Shown here: piece by piece, positions 9,532 through 18,274 of the stretch | Layout: the number at the start of each line of letters is the position of its first letter | How positions within the stretch are numbered: the stretch's first letter is position 1 | DNA from: JAHDBG01 sp963922315 | GTDB taxonomy: Bacteria; Pseudomonadota; Gammaproteobacteria; Chromatiales; Chromatiaceae | Length of the DNA stretch: 64,000 bases | Assembly: GCA_963922315.1 (NCBI GenBank) | Contig: CAWUID010000001.1 | Coordinates: 97,970 to 161,969, forward strand | Direction: 5' to 3' | Program-made: the position numbers and the translations under genes | The notes under the pieces: model-generated | What the model saw: the letters and a program-made list of their open reading frames with translations, nothing else | Told to the model about the DNA's origin: nothing | Databases searched by the model: none

Positions 9532-10637
9532 AACAATTGCTCAAGCTGATGATCCCATTCATCAAAAAAGCCTGCTGGCCAGTGATCAATCCGGCCTGTC
9601 TGATCAATTTCAGGTGATAATACTTCGCTGGCATGCTGGTTTGTTTCCATTGCGCGTTGCAAAAAGAATACACTGACCTGATCAGATAAGATCATATCCT
9701 GCTTCACGGCGACCCGGATACCATTTAAAAAATGATCAGAATGAGATTCTATGATCAGTTGCACACCATTCGCCGCTGCCAGGGAACATAGTTTGCCTAA
9801 TAAAGACTGGCCTGCCGGATGTAAATGTGATTCAGGATTTTCGATGATCAGTAAGTCACCTGGCTTTGCAGATAAAACCTGTGTGACGACTGGCAGAATA
9901 TAGCTCAGGCCGAAACCAACATTCTGGGGTTTAAAAAAATCTGTTCGGTCGTTACCCTGAATGAACGCATATTCCAGAACAGCAGTATTAAATTCAGTAT
10001 GTACCGTCGCCCGGATGTTCAGACCAGGAGAGAGTTCTGCCATCCAGGCTTCCAGATTCGCTGATAAACTGTGGTTTATCGCATTTGTGTGTTGTAAACC
10101 AGGAATGCTGAGCGGTTTGACCCCATGCACAGCAATATAATGAACGGTATACTCACCCTGAATACCGAGAGTATTTAAGTTTTTCACATGATGGCTGGAT
10201 AAGCGATGATGATGCCGTGGGCCAAGTCGCTCCGCACTTAAATAACTGAAGCCATCACAAAACAAACTCAGTTCTGACAGGTCGCCCGATAGATTATAGG
10301 TTTCTATTGGCAGGAGGTTCGTATCAGCCTGATAAGTAAACACAAACTGGTCAGCAGATGGTCTGGATTGCCATCGGAGTACAAAACTGATCGTGTCATC
10401 CTGGCTGTCAGCATGAAAAATATCTTTGCCTAACCCCAGCTCAGCATAATCGTCGTTTAACATCAGCCCTTGCTGAATTAGCGTATGTCGTTCATATGAC
10501 TGGCGTAATAATAACAAGGCCTGAATGACGGAAGATTTTCCCATGCCATTCAGACCGGAGAATACATTCAGATGTGCTAGTGGGAACCCGGCATCAGCTA
10601 GCGTCTTGAAATTTTTAATATGCAGGTATTCAAGCAT
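9528..10637 (-). CDS. AAA ATPase, DUF3696/OLD-like
   Basis: ABC/SMC-type ATPase of 369 residues. The N-terminal region has the Walker A motif SGLNGMGKSS (near residue 28) after MLEYLHIKNFKTL, typical of RecF/OLD-like ATPases. The Walker B region is LLIIENPESHLHP (near 253), followed by a switch motif IIESHSDHFLNGIR. The C-terminus (ID-G-I-WP-GFFDEW) fits the DUF3696 domain. No TOPRIM nuclease domain is present, so it is not a full OLD/GajA protein. Overlaps the DUF262 gene upstream by 8 bp and the next gene by 4 bp. In such modules the ATPase is commonly the sensor or regulator. Confidence 0.88.
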   Translation of the reverse strand: MLEYLHIKNFKTLADAGFPLAHLNVFSGLNGMGKSSVIQALLLLRQSYERHTLIQQGLMLNDDYAELGLGKDIFHADSQDDTISFVLRWQSRPSADQFVFTYQADTNLLPIETYNLSGDLSELSLFCDGFSYLSAERLGPRHHHRLSSHHVKNLNTLGIQGEYTVHYIAVHGVKPLSIPGLQHTNAINHSLSANLEAWMAELSPGLNIRATVHTEFNTAVLEYAFIQGNDRTDFFKPQNVGFGLSYILPVVTQVLSAKPGDLLIIENPESHLHPAGQSLLGKLCSLAAANGVQLIIESHSDHFLNGIRVAVKQDMILSDQVSVFFLQRAMETNQHASEVLSPEIDQTGRIDHWPAGFFDEWDHQLEQLL

Positions 10638-11718
10638 GAGTGAAGCCTTTAATCAGAGCATCAACTTTTGCATGGCGAGTATTAACCCGGTCTTTGTTTT
10701 GTGTGGAATGACTGATGGATTCATAAAAATCAGGCTCTTGTATTAACTGATTTACAGCCTTTTTAAAATCGGCTTTATGGCGTAATAATGTATTGAAATC
10801 AGGCTGCTCTAATTTGGCGAGTGATACCATCCAGACTTCAAATAAACTTCTGTTTTTATAACGTACCCCTGTTTTTTCGGTTTTTTTCTGAAAAGCTGTT
10901 TCGCCCAGTAACTGATCGCAACGTGAAATTGCCTGATCAAAAATCAATTTAAATTGATCACGTTTTTGGTGGTCAGATCGTTTAAAATTCTCCATTGCAT
11001 AATCTAAAAATTTAGAAAATTTCTCATTAAAATAATCCAGATGATAACAGGCCCAGAATCTGAGCACTAACTCCTGATCCAACATCCGTTTTGATAAATC
11101 TCCTATTAATTTCAGCATCAGAGGATGCTCTGCAATTTCTTTCAATAAATCACGGTCTTGCTGTTTTGCCATAGCATTCCGGATTTCCTGATTATTCAGC
11201 GTCAGACCACCGGTATTAATGCGTTTAAACACACTATATTTTACTTCGTCTGGTGTTCTTGGTTTAATCAGATAAACTGTGGCTTGGCACTCTCTGATTC
11301 GCCGTTTGTGGGTAAAACTCAGATCATCATATTTTTTACCCTTCAGATTCGTCATGAATTCAAGACCGCTTAAACCAAGATCTTTATCAATTGCAAAGCT
11401 GCGAATTGCCGACAAGCGTTGTAAACCGTCCACAATCAGCCAGTTGTCGTCATCAGACGCATCAAAATAAAAAGCCGGTAATGGAAAACGAATCAATATG
11501 GATTCAATCAGTCGGCTTTTTTTCTGATTGTCCCACAGATCGGAACGCCGCTGAAATGCGGTATGCATATCAATACCACCGTGCGCAACACGTTCAATCA
11601 GGTTATCTAATGATTTCGCTTCGACTCCAATGTCAATATCTTTCGGATCAAACGGATCTTGCATATCCTGAGCAGCGTCGTCTTCAACCCCATCTTCTGT
11701 ATCTAACTCAATATCCAT
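10630..11718 (-). CDS. DUF262 domain protein (ParB/GmrSD-N-like)
   Basis: First gene of the cassette, 362 residues. The N-terminal third carries the DUF262 core: a SLDNLIERV segment, then AFQRRSDLWDNQKKSRLIESIL, then VDGLQRLSAI (the D-G-Q-R type active-site motif), then FKRINTGGLTLNNQEIRNA. DUF262 is related to the ParB/Srx fold and forms the N-terminal part of the GmrSD type IV restriction enzymes. No HNH/DUF1524 domain follows, so this is not a classic GmrSD. The N-terminal 30 residues are strongly acidic. Overlap with the ATPase gene points to coupled expression. A defence role is inferred from family and context. Confidence 0.88.
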   Translation of the reverse strand: MDIELDTEDGVEDDAAQDMQDPFDPKDIDIGVEAKSLDNLIERVAHGGIDMHTAFQRRSDLWDNQKKSRLIESILIRFPLPAFYFDASDDDNWLIVDGLQRLSAIRSFAIDKDLGLSGLEFMTNLKGKKYDDLSFTHKRRIRECQATVYLIKPRTPDEVKYSVFKRINTGGLTLNNQEIRNAMAKQQDRDLLKEIAEHPLMLKLIGDLSKRMLDQELVLRFWACYHLDYFNEKFSKFLDYAMENFKRSDHQKRDQFKLIFDQAISRCDQLLGETAFQKKTEKTGVRYKNRSLFEVWMVSLAKLEQPDFNTLLRHKADFKKAVNQLIQEPDFYESISHSTQNKDRVNTRHAKVDALIKGFTHA

Positions 11719-11751
11719 CCTGCATCATTCCATAGTGTATCTGACAATCAT

Positions 11752-13134
11752 TTAATCCGGTGCTGGTATGCCAACGCCCGGATTCAGAATACCATCCGGA
11801 TCGAACTGTTCCTTGATCAGCCGCATCAGGGTCAGTGCATGCTGATCCAGTTCCCGCCCGACATACGGACGTTTTGCTCGTCCTACCCCATGCTCTCCTG
11901 ACAAAGTCCCACCCAGACGCAATACCAGTTCAAACACTGCTAGTAGACATGGCTCACTGGCGGCTGCCTGTGCCGGATTGTCCGGATCGAATAACAGATT
12001 GACATGGATATTGCCGTTCCCGGCGTGGCCGAAGTTTACAATCGTGATGCCATGCTCAGCCGAGAGTTGTTGCAGCCCGTCAATCAGAGTCGGCAGGCGT
12101 GAGACAGGTACCGCGACATCTTCATTGATCTTTTTCGGCGCGACATGACGTAATGATGGCGACAATGCTTTGCGTGCACGCCACAAGTGTTGTTTTTCCG
12201 CATCAGATTCAGCCAGTAGTACCTGAATACAGCCTGCGTTCTCAGCGATCCGCTGTACCTGCTGTGCCGCCTGGGTGATCGCATCCGCAGTACCGTCTAC
12301 CTCAATCAGCAACAGGGCTGCGGCCTCTTCCGGTAAGGCCAGATCGGCATAATCCCGCACCATACCGATTGCCTGGCCATCCATAAATTCCAGCACGCAG
12401 GGCGTGACTGGTTGTGCCATCAGGGCGGAAACGGCTTGTGCCGCTGCTGCGACACTGCGATATACGGCCTGCAGTGTCCGTTTGGTTTCCGGCAACGGGG
12501 TCAGTCGCAGGGTTGCCTCGGTCGTGATTGCCAGGGTGCCTTCTGATCCGATCAGTAGCCGGGTCAGATCGTAACCGACCACGCCCTTACTGGTATGCAC
12601 CCCGGTACGCAATAATTCACCGCGACCGCTGACGGCACGCAGACCGAGGGTATTTTCACGCGGTGTGCCGTATTTGATTGCACGGGGCCCGGCGGAATTG
12701 TGTGCCAGATTACCACCGACGGTGCAGATTGAGGCACTGCCCGGATCGGGTGCCCAGAAAAAGCCATACTGCGCTGCCTGTTGTTGTAATTCCTGATTAG
12801 TAAAGCCGGGTGAAACGACCGCCAGACGATTATCCGGATCAATCTGTAGCGTGTGCCGGAAACGCTCGGTCGATAATATGATGCCACCCTGTTCCGGTAC
12901 GGTCGCGCCTGTCGTGCCGGTGCCTGCACCACGCGGGATCAGCGGAATCTGATGGGTGCGACACAACTGTACCAGTGCGATAATCTGTTCCGCATTCTGC
13001 GCAAAACAAACCGCTGTCGGCTGTGCCTGACGGCGACTGTTGTCGTAGCCGTAGACCAGGCAGTCACTCGCGTCCAGAAGCAGGTCGGTCGCGGCAAAAA
13101 TATGTTGCAGGCTGCGCCTGACTTTACGGGGCAT
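11752..13134 (-). CDS. FAD-linked oxidase, GlcD/D-lactate dehydrogenase type
   Basis: Flavoprotein of the VAO/PCMH family that oxidises 2-hydroxy acids such as glycolate or D-lactate. The PCMH FAD-binding domain shows PRGAGTGTTGATVPEQGGIILS (near 70-90) and GSASICTVGGNLAHNSAGPRAIKYGT (near 135-160). The FAD-oxidase C domain ends with the substrate-site motif FGHAGNGNIHVN and GTLSGEHGVGRAKR. The ATG at 13132-13134 is preferred; the frame opens three codons earlier at a TTG. The start overlaps the end of dolP by 11 bp. No GlcE or GlcF subunit genes are adjacent, so the physiological substrate and electron acceptor are undecided. Confidence 0.88.
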   Translation of the reverse strand: MPRKVRRSLQHIFAATDLLLDASDCLVYGYDNSRRQAQPTAVCFAQNAEQIIALVQLCRTHQIPLIPRGAGTGTTGATVPEQGGIILSTERFRHTLQIDPDNRLAVVSPGFTNQELQQQAAQYGFFWAPDPGSASICTVGGNLAHNSAGPRAIKYGTPRENTLGLRAVSGRGELLRTGVHTSKGVVGYDLTRLLIGSEGTLAITTEATLRLTPLPETKRTLQAVYRSVAAAAQAVSALMAQPVTPCVLEFMDGQAIGMVRDYADLALPEEAAALLLIEVDGTADAITQAAQQVQRIAENAGCIQVLLAESDAEKQHLWRARKALSPSLRHVAPKKINEDVAVPVSRLPTLIDGLQQLSAEHGITIVNFGHAGNGNIHVNLLFDPDNPAQAAASEPCLLAVFELVLRLGGTLSGEHGVGRAKRPYVGRELDQHALTLMRLIKEQFDPDGILNPGVGIPAPD

Positions 13135-13714
13135 AACGTTCAAACAATCTCACCACGCGTTTCACGCCACTGACAAACCGGACGGTCTCAGTCACCTTCG
13201 CCATTTCTTCCGCTGTCAGCAAACCCATCAGGTAGACAGTTCCGAGAGAAGAAGTGACCAGTACCCTGGTTGGGTCAAACCCGGTAATGTCCACGTCCAG
13301 CAGTGCCAGTTTTACCTTGCTGGTCAGATAGGCAGCACTGGCTGCATCACCCCAGGTAGCCTCTGCAGCGACCTGCACTTCGTTCAATACCTGCCGCACC
13401 TGCGAAATCGCTTGCACCTGCTGCACAAATTGGCTGATTGCCTGCCGATCCGCTGCCTGTCCGGTCAGCAGAACCCGCTGGTTATACACATCAATGCTGA
13501 TGTTGCTGCGCTTTTTGCCACTGCTATCTGACTGACTCAGACTCAATGCTTTCAGCAGAATGGTTTTATCATCTACCAGTGTGCCGGCAGAACGCCGGTC
13601 ATGCAGCACACCCACCCCGGTAGCGACACCACCGATAATCAGCGGTGTGCACGCATTCAGTAACCAGGTGACAGCCAACAGATACCATAGACGATGTAAC
13701 CGACGGACTGACAT
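13124..13714 (-). CDS. dolP: Outer-membrane BON-domain lipoprotein DolP (YraP)
   Basis: Envelope-integrity lipoprotein of the outer membrane. N-terminal signal peptide with lipobox LNAC at about residues 19-22, then two BON domains: residues 45-115 (NISIDVYNQRVLLTGQ, followed by a second strand pair) and 122-190 (LTSKVKLALL...VTSSLGTVYLMGLLT). The length of 196 residues matches E. coli DolP (191). One-base overlap with the small lipoprotein gene upstream, and a short overlap with the FAD oxidase gene downstream, suggest one transcript. Confidence 0.9.
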   Translation of the reverse strand: MSVRRLHRLWYLLAVTWLLNACTPLIIGGVATGVGVLHDRRSAGTLVDDKTILLKALSLSQSDSSGKKRSNISIDVYNQRVLLTGQAADRQAISQFVQQVQAISQVRQVLNEVQVAAEATWGDAASAAYLTSKVKLALLDVDITGFDPTRVLVTSSLGTVYLMGLLTAEEMAKVTETVRFVSGVKRVVRLFERYAP

Positions 13715-13929
13715 TACGGCGCCTCAACAGGTTGTGCATGCAACAGGTCTACAGCAGTCGTAACTCCCTGTACGCCAGCTGTAACACCATCAATCGTCTT
13801 TGAAACAGCGGTAGTCGCTGTGCCCACTGCGAGCGATGCACCGGCAATGGCACCGGTTAGCAATAATGAAGCACAACCACTCAGATTCAGGCTGACCAGC
13901 AGCACCAGCAATACGTTAATTTTCATCAT
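13714..13929 (-). CDS. Small predicted lipoprotein
   Basis: A 71-residue protein with a signal peptide and lipobox LSGC (about residues 17-20), followed by a Gly/Ala/Thr-rich stretch without a recognised domain. The frame is also open from a TTG three bases earlier, but one of the two ATG codons at 13924-13929 is more likely. It sits between eno and dolP with one-base junctions on both sides, so it is probably translated. Function unknown; an envelope role alongside DolP is only inference. Confidence 0.7.
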   Translation of the reverse strand: MMKINVLLVLLVSLNLSGCASLLLTGAIAGASLAVGTATTAVSKTIDGVTAGVQGVTTAVDLLHAQPVEAP

Positions 13930-13932
13930 CAA

Positions 13933-15219
13933 TTACTCACCTTGTTTCTGACCAAATGCAGCAAAACCTGCCCAGACAGCCTGATCGCCCAGTTCGTCTT
14001 CAATCCGCATCAGCCGGTTATATTTCGCCACCCGATCTGAACGTGATAAAGAGCCATTCTTGATCTGACCGGTGGCAGTAGCAACTGCCAGATCGGCCAG
14101 AGTCGTGTCTTCTGTCTCGCCGGAACGGTGCGAAATCACTGCCCGGTAGTTGGCGGCATGTGCCATCCTGATCGCTGCCAGTGTTTCGCTTAAAGTACCG
14201 ATCTGGTTAAATTTGATCAGAATCGCATTGGCGATCTGTTGCTCAATGCCACGTTGCAGAATGTCTGTGTTGGTGACAAACAGGTCGTCCCCGACCAGCT
14301 GAATCCGGCTACCCAGCCGTTCAGTCAGCAATTGCCAACCGGCCCAGTCACTCTCATCCTGACCATCCTCGATTGAAATGATCGGATATTGTTCCACCCA
14401 GTTTGCCAGGTAATCCACAAACCCGGCTGAATCAAATCGTTTCCCTTCCGAAGCCAACACATACTCGCCATTCTGATAAAACTCAGAACTGGCGACATCC
14501 AGCCCTAAAAACATGTCTTTGCCAATCGTAAACCCGGCTTGCTCGCAGGCCGCCAGGATCACTTCAATCGCTTCCACATTAGAACGCAGGTTCGGGGCAA
14601 AGCCACCTTCATCACCCACGGTTGTTGCCAGACCACGCTGGTTCAGCACAGACTTCAGCGCGTGAAAGACCTCGGCTCCCTGACGTACGGCCTCACGTAA
14701 TGAGCCTGCCAGCACGGGCAGAATCATAAATTCCTGCAAATCGACGCTATTATCGGCATGTTCGCCTCCGTTGATGATATTCATCATCGGTACCGGCATC
14801 TGATAAGGCCCGGCACCCAGAGACTGATACAGTGAGATATTCTGTTCCGCTGCTGCGGCATGGGCTGCTGCCAGAGAAACAGCCAGGGTTGCATTTGCGC
14901 CGAGTTTCGCCTTATTCTGCGTGCCATCCAGAGCAATCAGCGCCTGATCCAGTGCTGCCTGGTCAGTCACCGCCATACCCTGCACCGCAGTTGCGATGGT
15001 GGTATTGATGTTCACAACGGCTTGTAAGACGCCTTTACCCAGATAGCGGTGTTTATCCTGATCACGTAATTCCAGTGCTTCACGTGAGCCGGTTGATGCA
15101 CCAGACGGCACGGCGGCCCGGCCCAACGCCCCGGTGGTGGTGATCACATCCGCTTCTACAGTAGGATTTCCGCGCGAATCTAGAATTTCACGGGCACGAA
15201 TCTGTTGAATAACTGACAT
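13933..15219 (-). CDS. eno: Enolase
   Basis: Glycolytic enzyme converting 2-phosphoglycerate to phosphoenolpyruvate; it can also bind RNase E in the degradosome. N-terminal signature IRAREILDSRGNPTVEADV, metal ligands in LGLDVASSEF, IEDGQDESDW and GDDLFVTN, and the catalytic loop LIKFNQIGTLSET and SHRSGETEDT. Full family length of 428 residues. ATG at 15217-15219. In many gammaproteobacteria ftsB follows eno; here a small lipoprotein gene follows instead. Confidence 0.98.
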   Translation of the reverse strand: MSVIQQIRAREILDSRGNPTVEADVITTTGALGRAAVPSGASTGSREALELRDQDKHRYLGKGVLQAVVNINTTIATAVQGMAVTDQAALDQALIALDGTQNKAKLGANATLAVSLAAAHAAAAEQNISLYQSLGAGPYQMPVPMMNIINGGEHADNSVDLQEFMILPVLAGSLREAVRQGAEVFHALKSVLNQRGLATTVGDEGGFAPNLRSNVEAIEVILAACEQAGFTIGKDMFLGLDVASSEFYQNGEYVLASEGKRFDSAGFVDYLANWVEQYPIISIEDGQDESDWAGWQLLTERLGSRIQLVGDDLFVTNTDILQRGIEQQIANAILIKFNQIGTLSETLAAIRMAHAANYRAVISHRSGETEDTTLADLAVATATGQIKNGSLSRSDRVAKYNRLMRIEDELGDQAVWAGFAAFGQKQGE

Positions 15220-15308
15220 AAAATCTTCATTCCTTTAATAAACAAAACAGCAACACTACCAGTTCATCAGACTGCTGGCCCGACATCCACAAACTGTCCG
15301 CTGGTTCA

Positions 15309-16262
15309 TCAATATGATTTATCTGACTTGATCCTGTGTGTCGGCCAGACCTTGGTGGCATCTTCCGGTGATTGTTGCACACTGAAGTCCAGATAATACA
15401 GCCCGGACTGTTCGGGTGCGATTCAAACTGATGTGGTGATCTGCTACCGCAGGCTTTTCGCAAGCGTTCTCCCGATCTGCTCTCCGAGGGACGCCAGAAT
15501 ACCCGTCCATGGGAGCTCGGCTGCGGCCATCCATGGCCGCAGACGCCCTCGGAGAGCAGATCGGGACAACGCCCCGCTTTAGTACCGTGGTGCAATCATC
15601 TCTGTAGCCATTTTCAAACCAGGCAGCCTTTGCACACATTTGCGGCAAAACCTGCGACACCGGTTGTCGGGACCATGCGGTACCGTGACAAGAAGCCTGT
15701 ATGCCGGAAATGAATTGACCGGGAGACTGTTCGCTGAACGTCGTTTGCCTGTCAGATTGGAAGACTGGCAGCCAATCTGGCAGATGTTGTGACTGCAGCT
15801 TCTCTACGTACAGAACGACAGGCATTCGCTGGCGTTTCGGGTGAACACCTGGCCACCGATGCGCTGCCGGCGCATGGCAGTCCTGGCAAGGTTTGTTGTA
15901 CCACAGTGCCACTCTGGTGGGAATGATCGCGAAGCTGGTTATACCACCTTACTCTCAGAGCGTTTCCTGACCGGGGCTTTCCGAGGGCGTCTGCGGCCAT
16001 GGACGGCCGCAGCCGAGCCCTCAGGACGGGTATTCTGGCGTACCTCGGAGAGCCCCGGTCGGGAAACGCCGAACCTGACGTTAACAACAAACATTGGATC
16101 CCATCCAACCCAACTTATTACTCCACATCAGTTTGAGTCACACCCGGACTGTTCAGTATAGTGGACAAACGGGAAACGCACAGCCTCGCCAGGCAATAAC
16201 AAAGCGTGGCTGATAGCAGGTGCACCAACACGATCTTGTAACAACACCTTGCAGTAAAACAC
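15309..16262 (-). pseudogene. Possible small gene split by the 732-bp element
   Basis: On the minus strand, 16262-16146 reads as an open frame from a possible GTG start. Joining it directly to 15404-15309, that is removing the element and one 9-bp target copy, keeps the frame and gives 70 codons ending in TGA at 15309-15311. The joined peptide includes GAPAISHALLLPGEAVRFP and, after the join, LYYLDFSVQQSPEDATKVWP. I do not recognise it. The coding status is uncertain because the start region abuts the divergent gene at 16267; the frame preservation across the insertion is the main support. Confidence 0.4.
15414..16145. mobile_element. 732-bp inverted-repeat element with 9-bp target duplication
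   Basis: Has the same 23-bp terminal inverted repeats as the element at 4193-4384 and is flanked by GGACTGTTC at 15405-15413 and 16146-16154. Each end also holds a large nested palindrome: 15471-15490 pairs perfectly with 15546-15565, enclosing a second 10-bp stem at 15521-15542, and 15969-15986 pairs with 16043-16060. The core (about 15570-15960) has short open frames but no transposase I can recognise, so it is probably non-autonomous or decayed and mobilised in trans. A 9-bp duplication and terminal inverted repeats suggest a DDE transposase. Confidence 0.85.
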
Positions 16263-16266
16263 TATT

Positions 16267-17136
16267 ATGCAGTTAACCCCGACTGAATTCCGGCACTGGA
16301 AACAAAAAAGTATCACCTTGCTCGGCATGTCCGGTGTCGGTAAAACCTACCTGTCGCACCAATTACGACAGGCAGGCTGGTTTCATTATTCCGGCGACTA
16401 CCGGATCGGCACCCGTTATCTGGACGAAGACATTCTGGACCTGATCAAGGCTCAGGCGATGCAGGTACCCTTTCTGCGCGACCTGTTACGCAAAGACTGG
16501 ATTTCGATCCGCAACAATATCAAAATCACCGATCTGGGCCCGGTACTGACCTATATCGGTAAGATCGGCGATCCGGAGCAGGGAGGTACCGAACTGGCTG
16601 AATTCAAACGCCGTCAGGCAAACTATCGAGCTGCCGAAATCGCTGCCATGCGGGATGTTCCGGACTTTATTCAAAAAGCCAGAAACATCTACGGCTATCC
16701 GAATTTTATCAATGACGCTGGTGGCTCGTTGTGTGAGCTGGACGATCCGGAGATGCTGCAACAACTAACGCAGCATACCTTACTATTGTATATCCGCGTC
16801 ACTGATCAGGCAGAGCAGGACATGCTGATCCAGCGGGCACAACAGGCACCAAAGCCGTTGTATTATCATCCGGATTTTTTAGACGACTATTTGCACCGTT
16901 ATCTGCAACAAAACCAACTGGCTTATGCGGCTGAAATTGCGCCGGATGACTTCGCCCGCTGGGTTTTTCCGTATCTATTTCGCGCCCGGGTGCCGCGTTA
17001 CAATGCCATCGCTCAACAAGGTTATACCGTCACAGCAGCGGAAGTTGCCGCTGTGCGGGATGAAACAGATTTTCTGCAATTGATCGAAACTGCCATTGCA
17101 CGTCAGGACACAACCCATGCCGATCATAGCGCATAG
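16267..17136 (+). CDS. P-loop ATPase/kinase-like protein of unknown function
   Basis: A 289-residue soluble protein with an N-terminal Walker A motif LLGMSGVGKTYLS (near residue 18-30), as in shikimate kinase-like P-loop enzymes. The rest (for example YSGDYRIGTRYLDEDI and KARNIYGYPNFINDAGGSLCEL) is conserved in character but I cannot assign a reaction. ATG at 16267. Its last 20 bp overlap the metA/X start at 17117, suggesting translational coupling and a possible link to methionine metabolism. The insertion element lies just upstream and may have changed its promoter. Confidence 0.8.
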   Translation: MQLTPTEFRHWKQKSITLLGMSGVGKTYLSHQLRQAGWFHYSGDYRIGTRYLDEDILDLIKAQAMQVPFLRDLLRKDWISIRNNIKITDLGPVLTYIGKIGDPEQGGTELAEFKRRQANYRAAEIAAMRDVPDFIQKARNIYGYPNFINDAGGSLCELDDPEMLQQLTQHTLLLYIRVTDQAEQDMLIQRAQQAPKPLYYHPDFLDDYLHRYLQQNQLAYAAEIAPDDFARWVFPYLFRARVPRYNAIAQQGYTVTAAEVAAVRDETDFLQLIETAIARQDTTHADHSA

Positions 17137-18184
17137 TGCGTTACCAACTTTCACCCGGATGCAGGCAGAAGGCATCCATGTGTTAGCGCCACACCGGGCG
17201 CAGCGACAACAGATTCGTGAATTGCATATCGGCTTGTTGAATATGATGCCGGATGAGGCTTTGCAGGCGACCGAGCGACAGTTTCTGCGCCTGATCGGTG
17301 AGAGTAATCCGGTCGCCCAATTTCATGTCCATCCGTTCAGTCTGCCGCAAATTGTGCGCCATGCCGAAACACAAGCCTATATTGATCGTTATTACGACAC
17401 ATTTGACCACTTACGTGATGAGGGCCTGGATGCACTGATTATTACCGGCGCGAATGTCCAGGGTACGGAACTGTCGGCACAACCTTTCTGGCAGCCTCTG
17501 CAAACGGTGCTGGACTGGGCCGCAGACACGGTGACCTCCACCCTGTGCTCCTGTCTGGCCACGCATGCCGTGCTACAAAGTCGCTACCAGCAGAAACGCC
17601 AGCGCCAGGTCCGAAAAACCTGGGGAGTATACCGCCACGAAGTCACCGATCCGACGCATCCGCTGACCCGACAGGTAAATACCCGGTTTGATGTCCCCCA
17701 TTCCCGCTGGCATGTGGTGACACCGGAACAATTCCACGCCGCCGGACTACCCATACTGGTACAAAGCCCCGAAGCCGGTGTGCACCTGGCGACCAGCCCG
17801 GACGGACTGCGTTTTGTGATGTTTCAGGGCCATCCGGAATATGACGCCATCTCGCTGCTGAAAGAATATAAACGCGAAATGCAGCACTTTATCTCAGGTG
17901 ATAGCCCCGATATCCCCCCACTGATCACACATTATTTTTCGCGCCGCAGTCAGGCCATCCTCACTGAATACCATCACCAGGTGCGTCAGGCTTGCCGGGC
18001 AGGTAATGCAGTCCCCGTCTTTCCTGAAAGCCTGCTGATACCGAATTTGCAAAATACCTGGCATGATAGCGCACAGGTGATTATGAGCAACTGGGTTGGT
18101 CTGGTATATCAGCTTACCCATGATAGTCGACAACAGCCTTTTATGGACGGGGTTGATCCGCAGCAGCCACTGGATCAGCTGTAA
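17117..18184 (+). CDS. metA: Homoserine O-acyltransferase (MetA family)
   Basis: Activates homoserine by O-acylation (succinyl or acetyl) in methionine biosynthesis. The ATG at 17117 gives MPIIAHSALPTFTRMQAEGI, the usual MetA N-terminus; the frame is open to 17096. Family motifs include LHIGLLNMMPDEALQATERQF, ITGANVQGTEL, the catalytic Cys in LCSCLATHAVLQ (near 145) and the His/Glu region FQGHPEYDAISLLKEY (near 235-250). Length of 355 residues is slightly above E. coli MetA (309). Whether succinyl or acetyl-CoA is used cannot be told by eye. Confidence 0.93.
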   Translation: MPIIAHSALPTFTRMQAEGIHVLAPHRAQRQQIRELHIGLLNMMPDEALQATERQFLRLIGESNPVAQFHVHPFSLPQIVRHAETQAYIDRYYDTFDHLRDEGLDALIITGANVQGTELSAQPFWQPLQTVLDWAADTVTSTLCSCLATHAVLQSRYQQKRQRQVRKTWGVYRHEVTDPTHPLTRQVNTRFDVPHSRWHVVTPEQFHAAGLPILVQSPEAGVHLATSPDGLRFVMFQGHPEYDAISLLKEYKREMQHFISGDSPDIPPLITHYFSRRSQAILTEYHHQVRQACRAGNAVPVFPESLLIPNLQNTWHDSAQVIMSNWVGLVYQLTHDSRQQPFMDGVDPQQPLDQL

Positions 18185-18274
18185 CCTGCCATCGGATGAT
18201 TTCTTCTGCTGGAACGGGAGACCTCGTTTACAATGGCAAACTTTATCAACCCATAATCCGGAAAACTGCAACGT

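Noticed and set aside
15570..15960. Transposase gene inside the 732-bp element
   Set aside because: Short frames exist on both strands, but none shows a DDE or HUH pattern or a plausible start with length, so I left the core uncalled.
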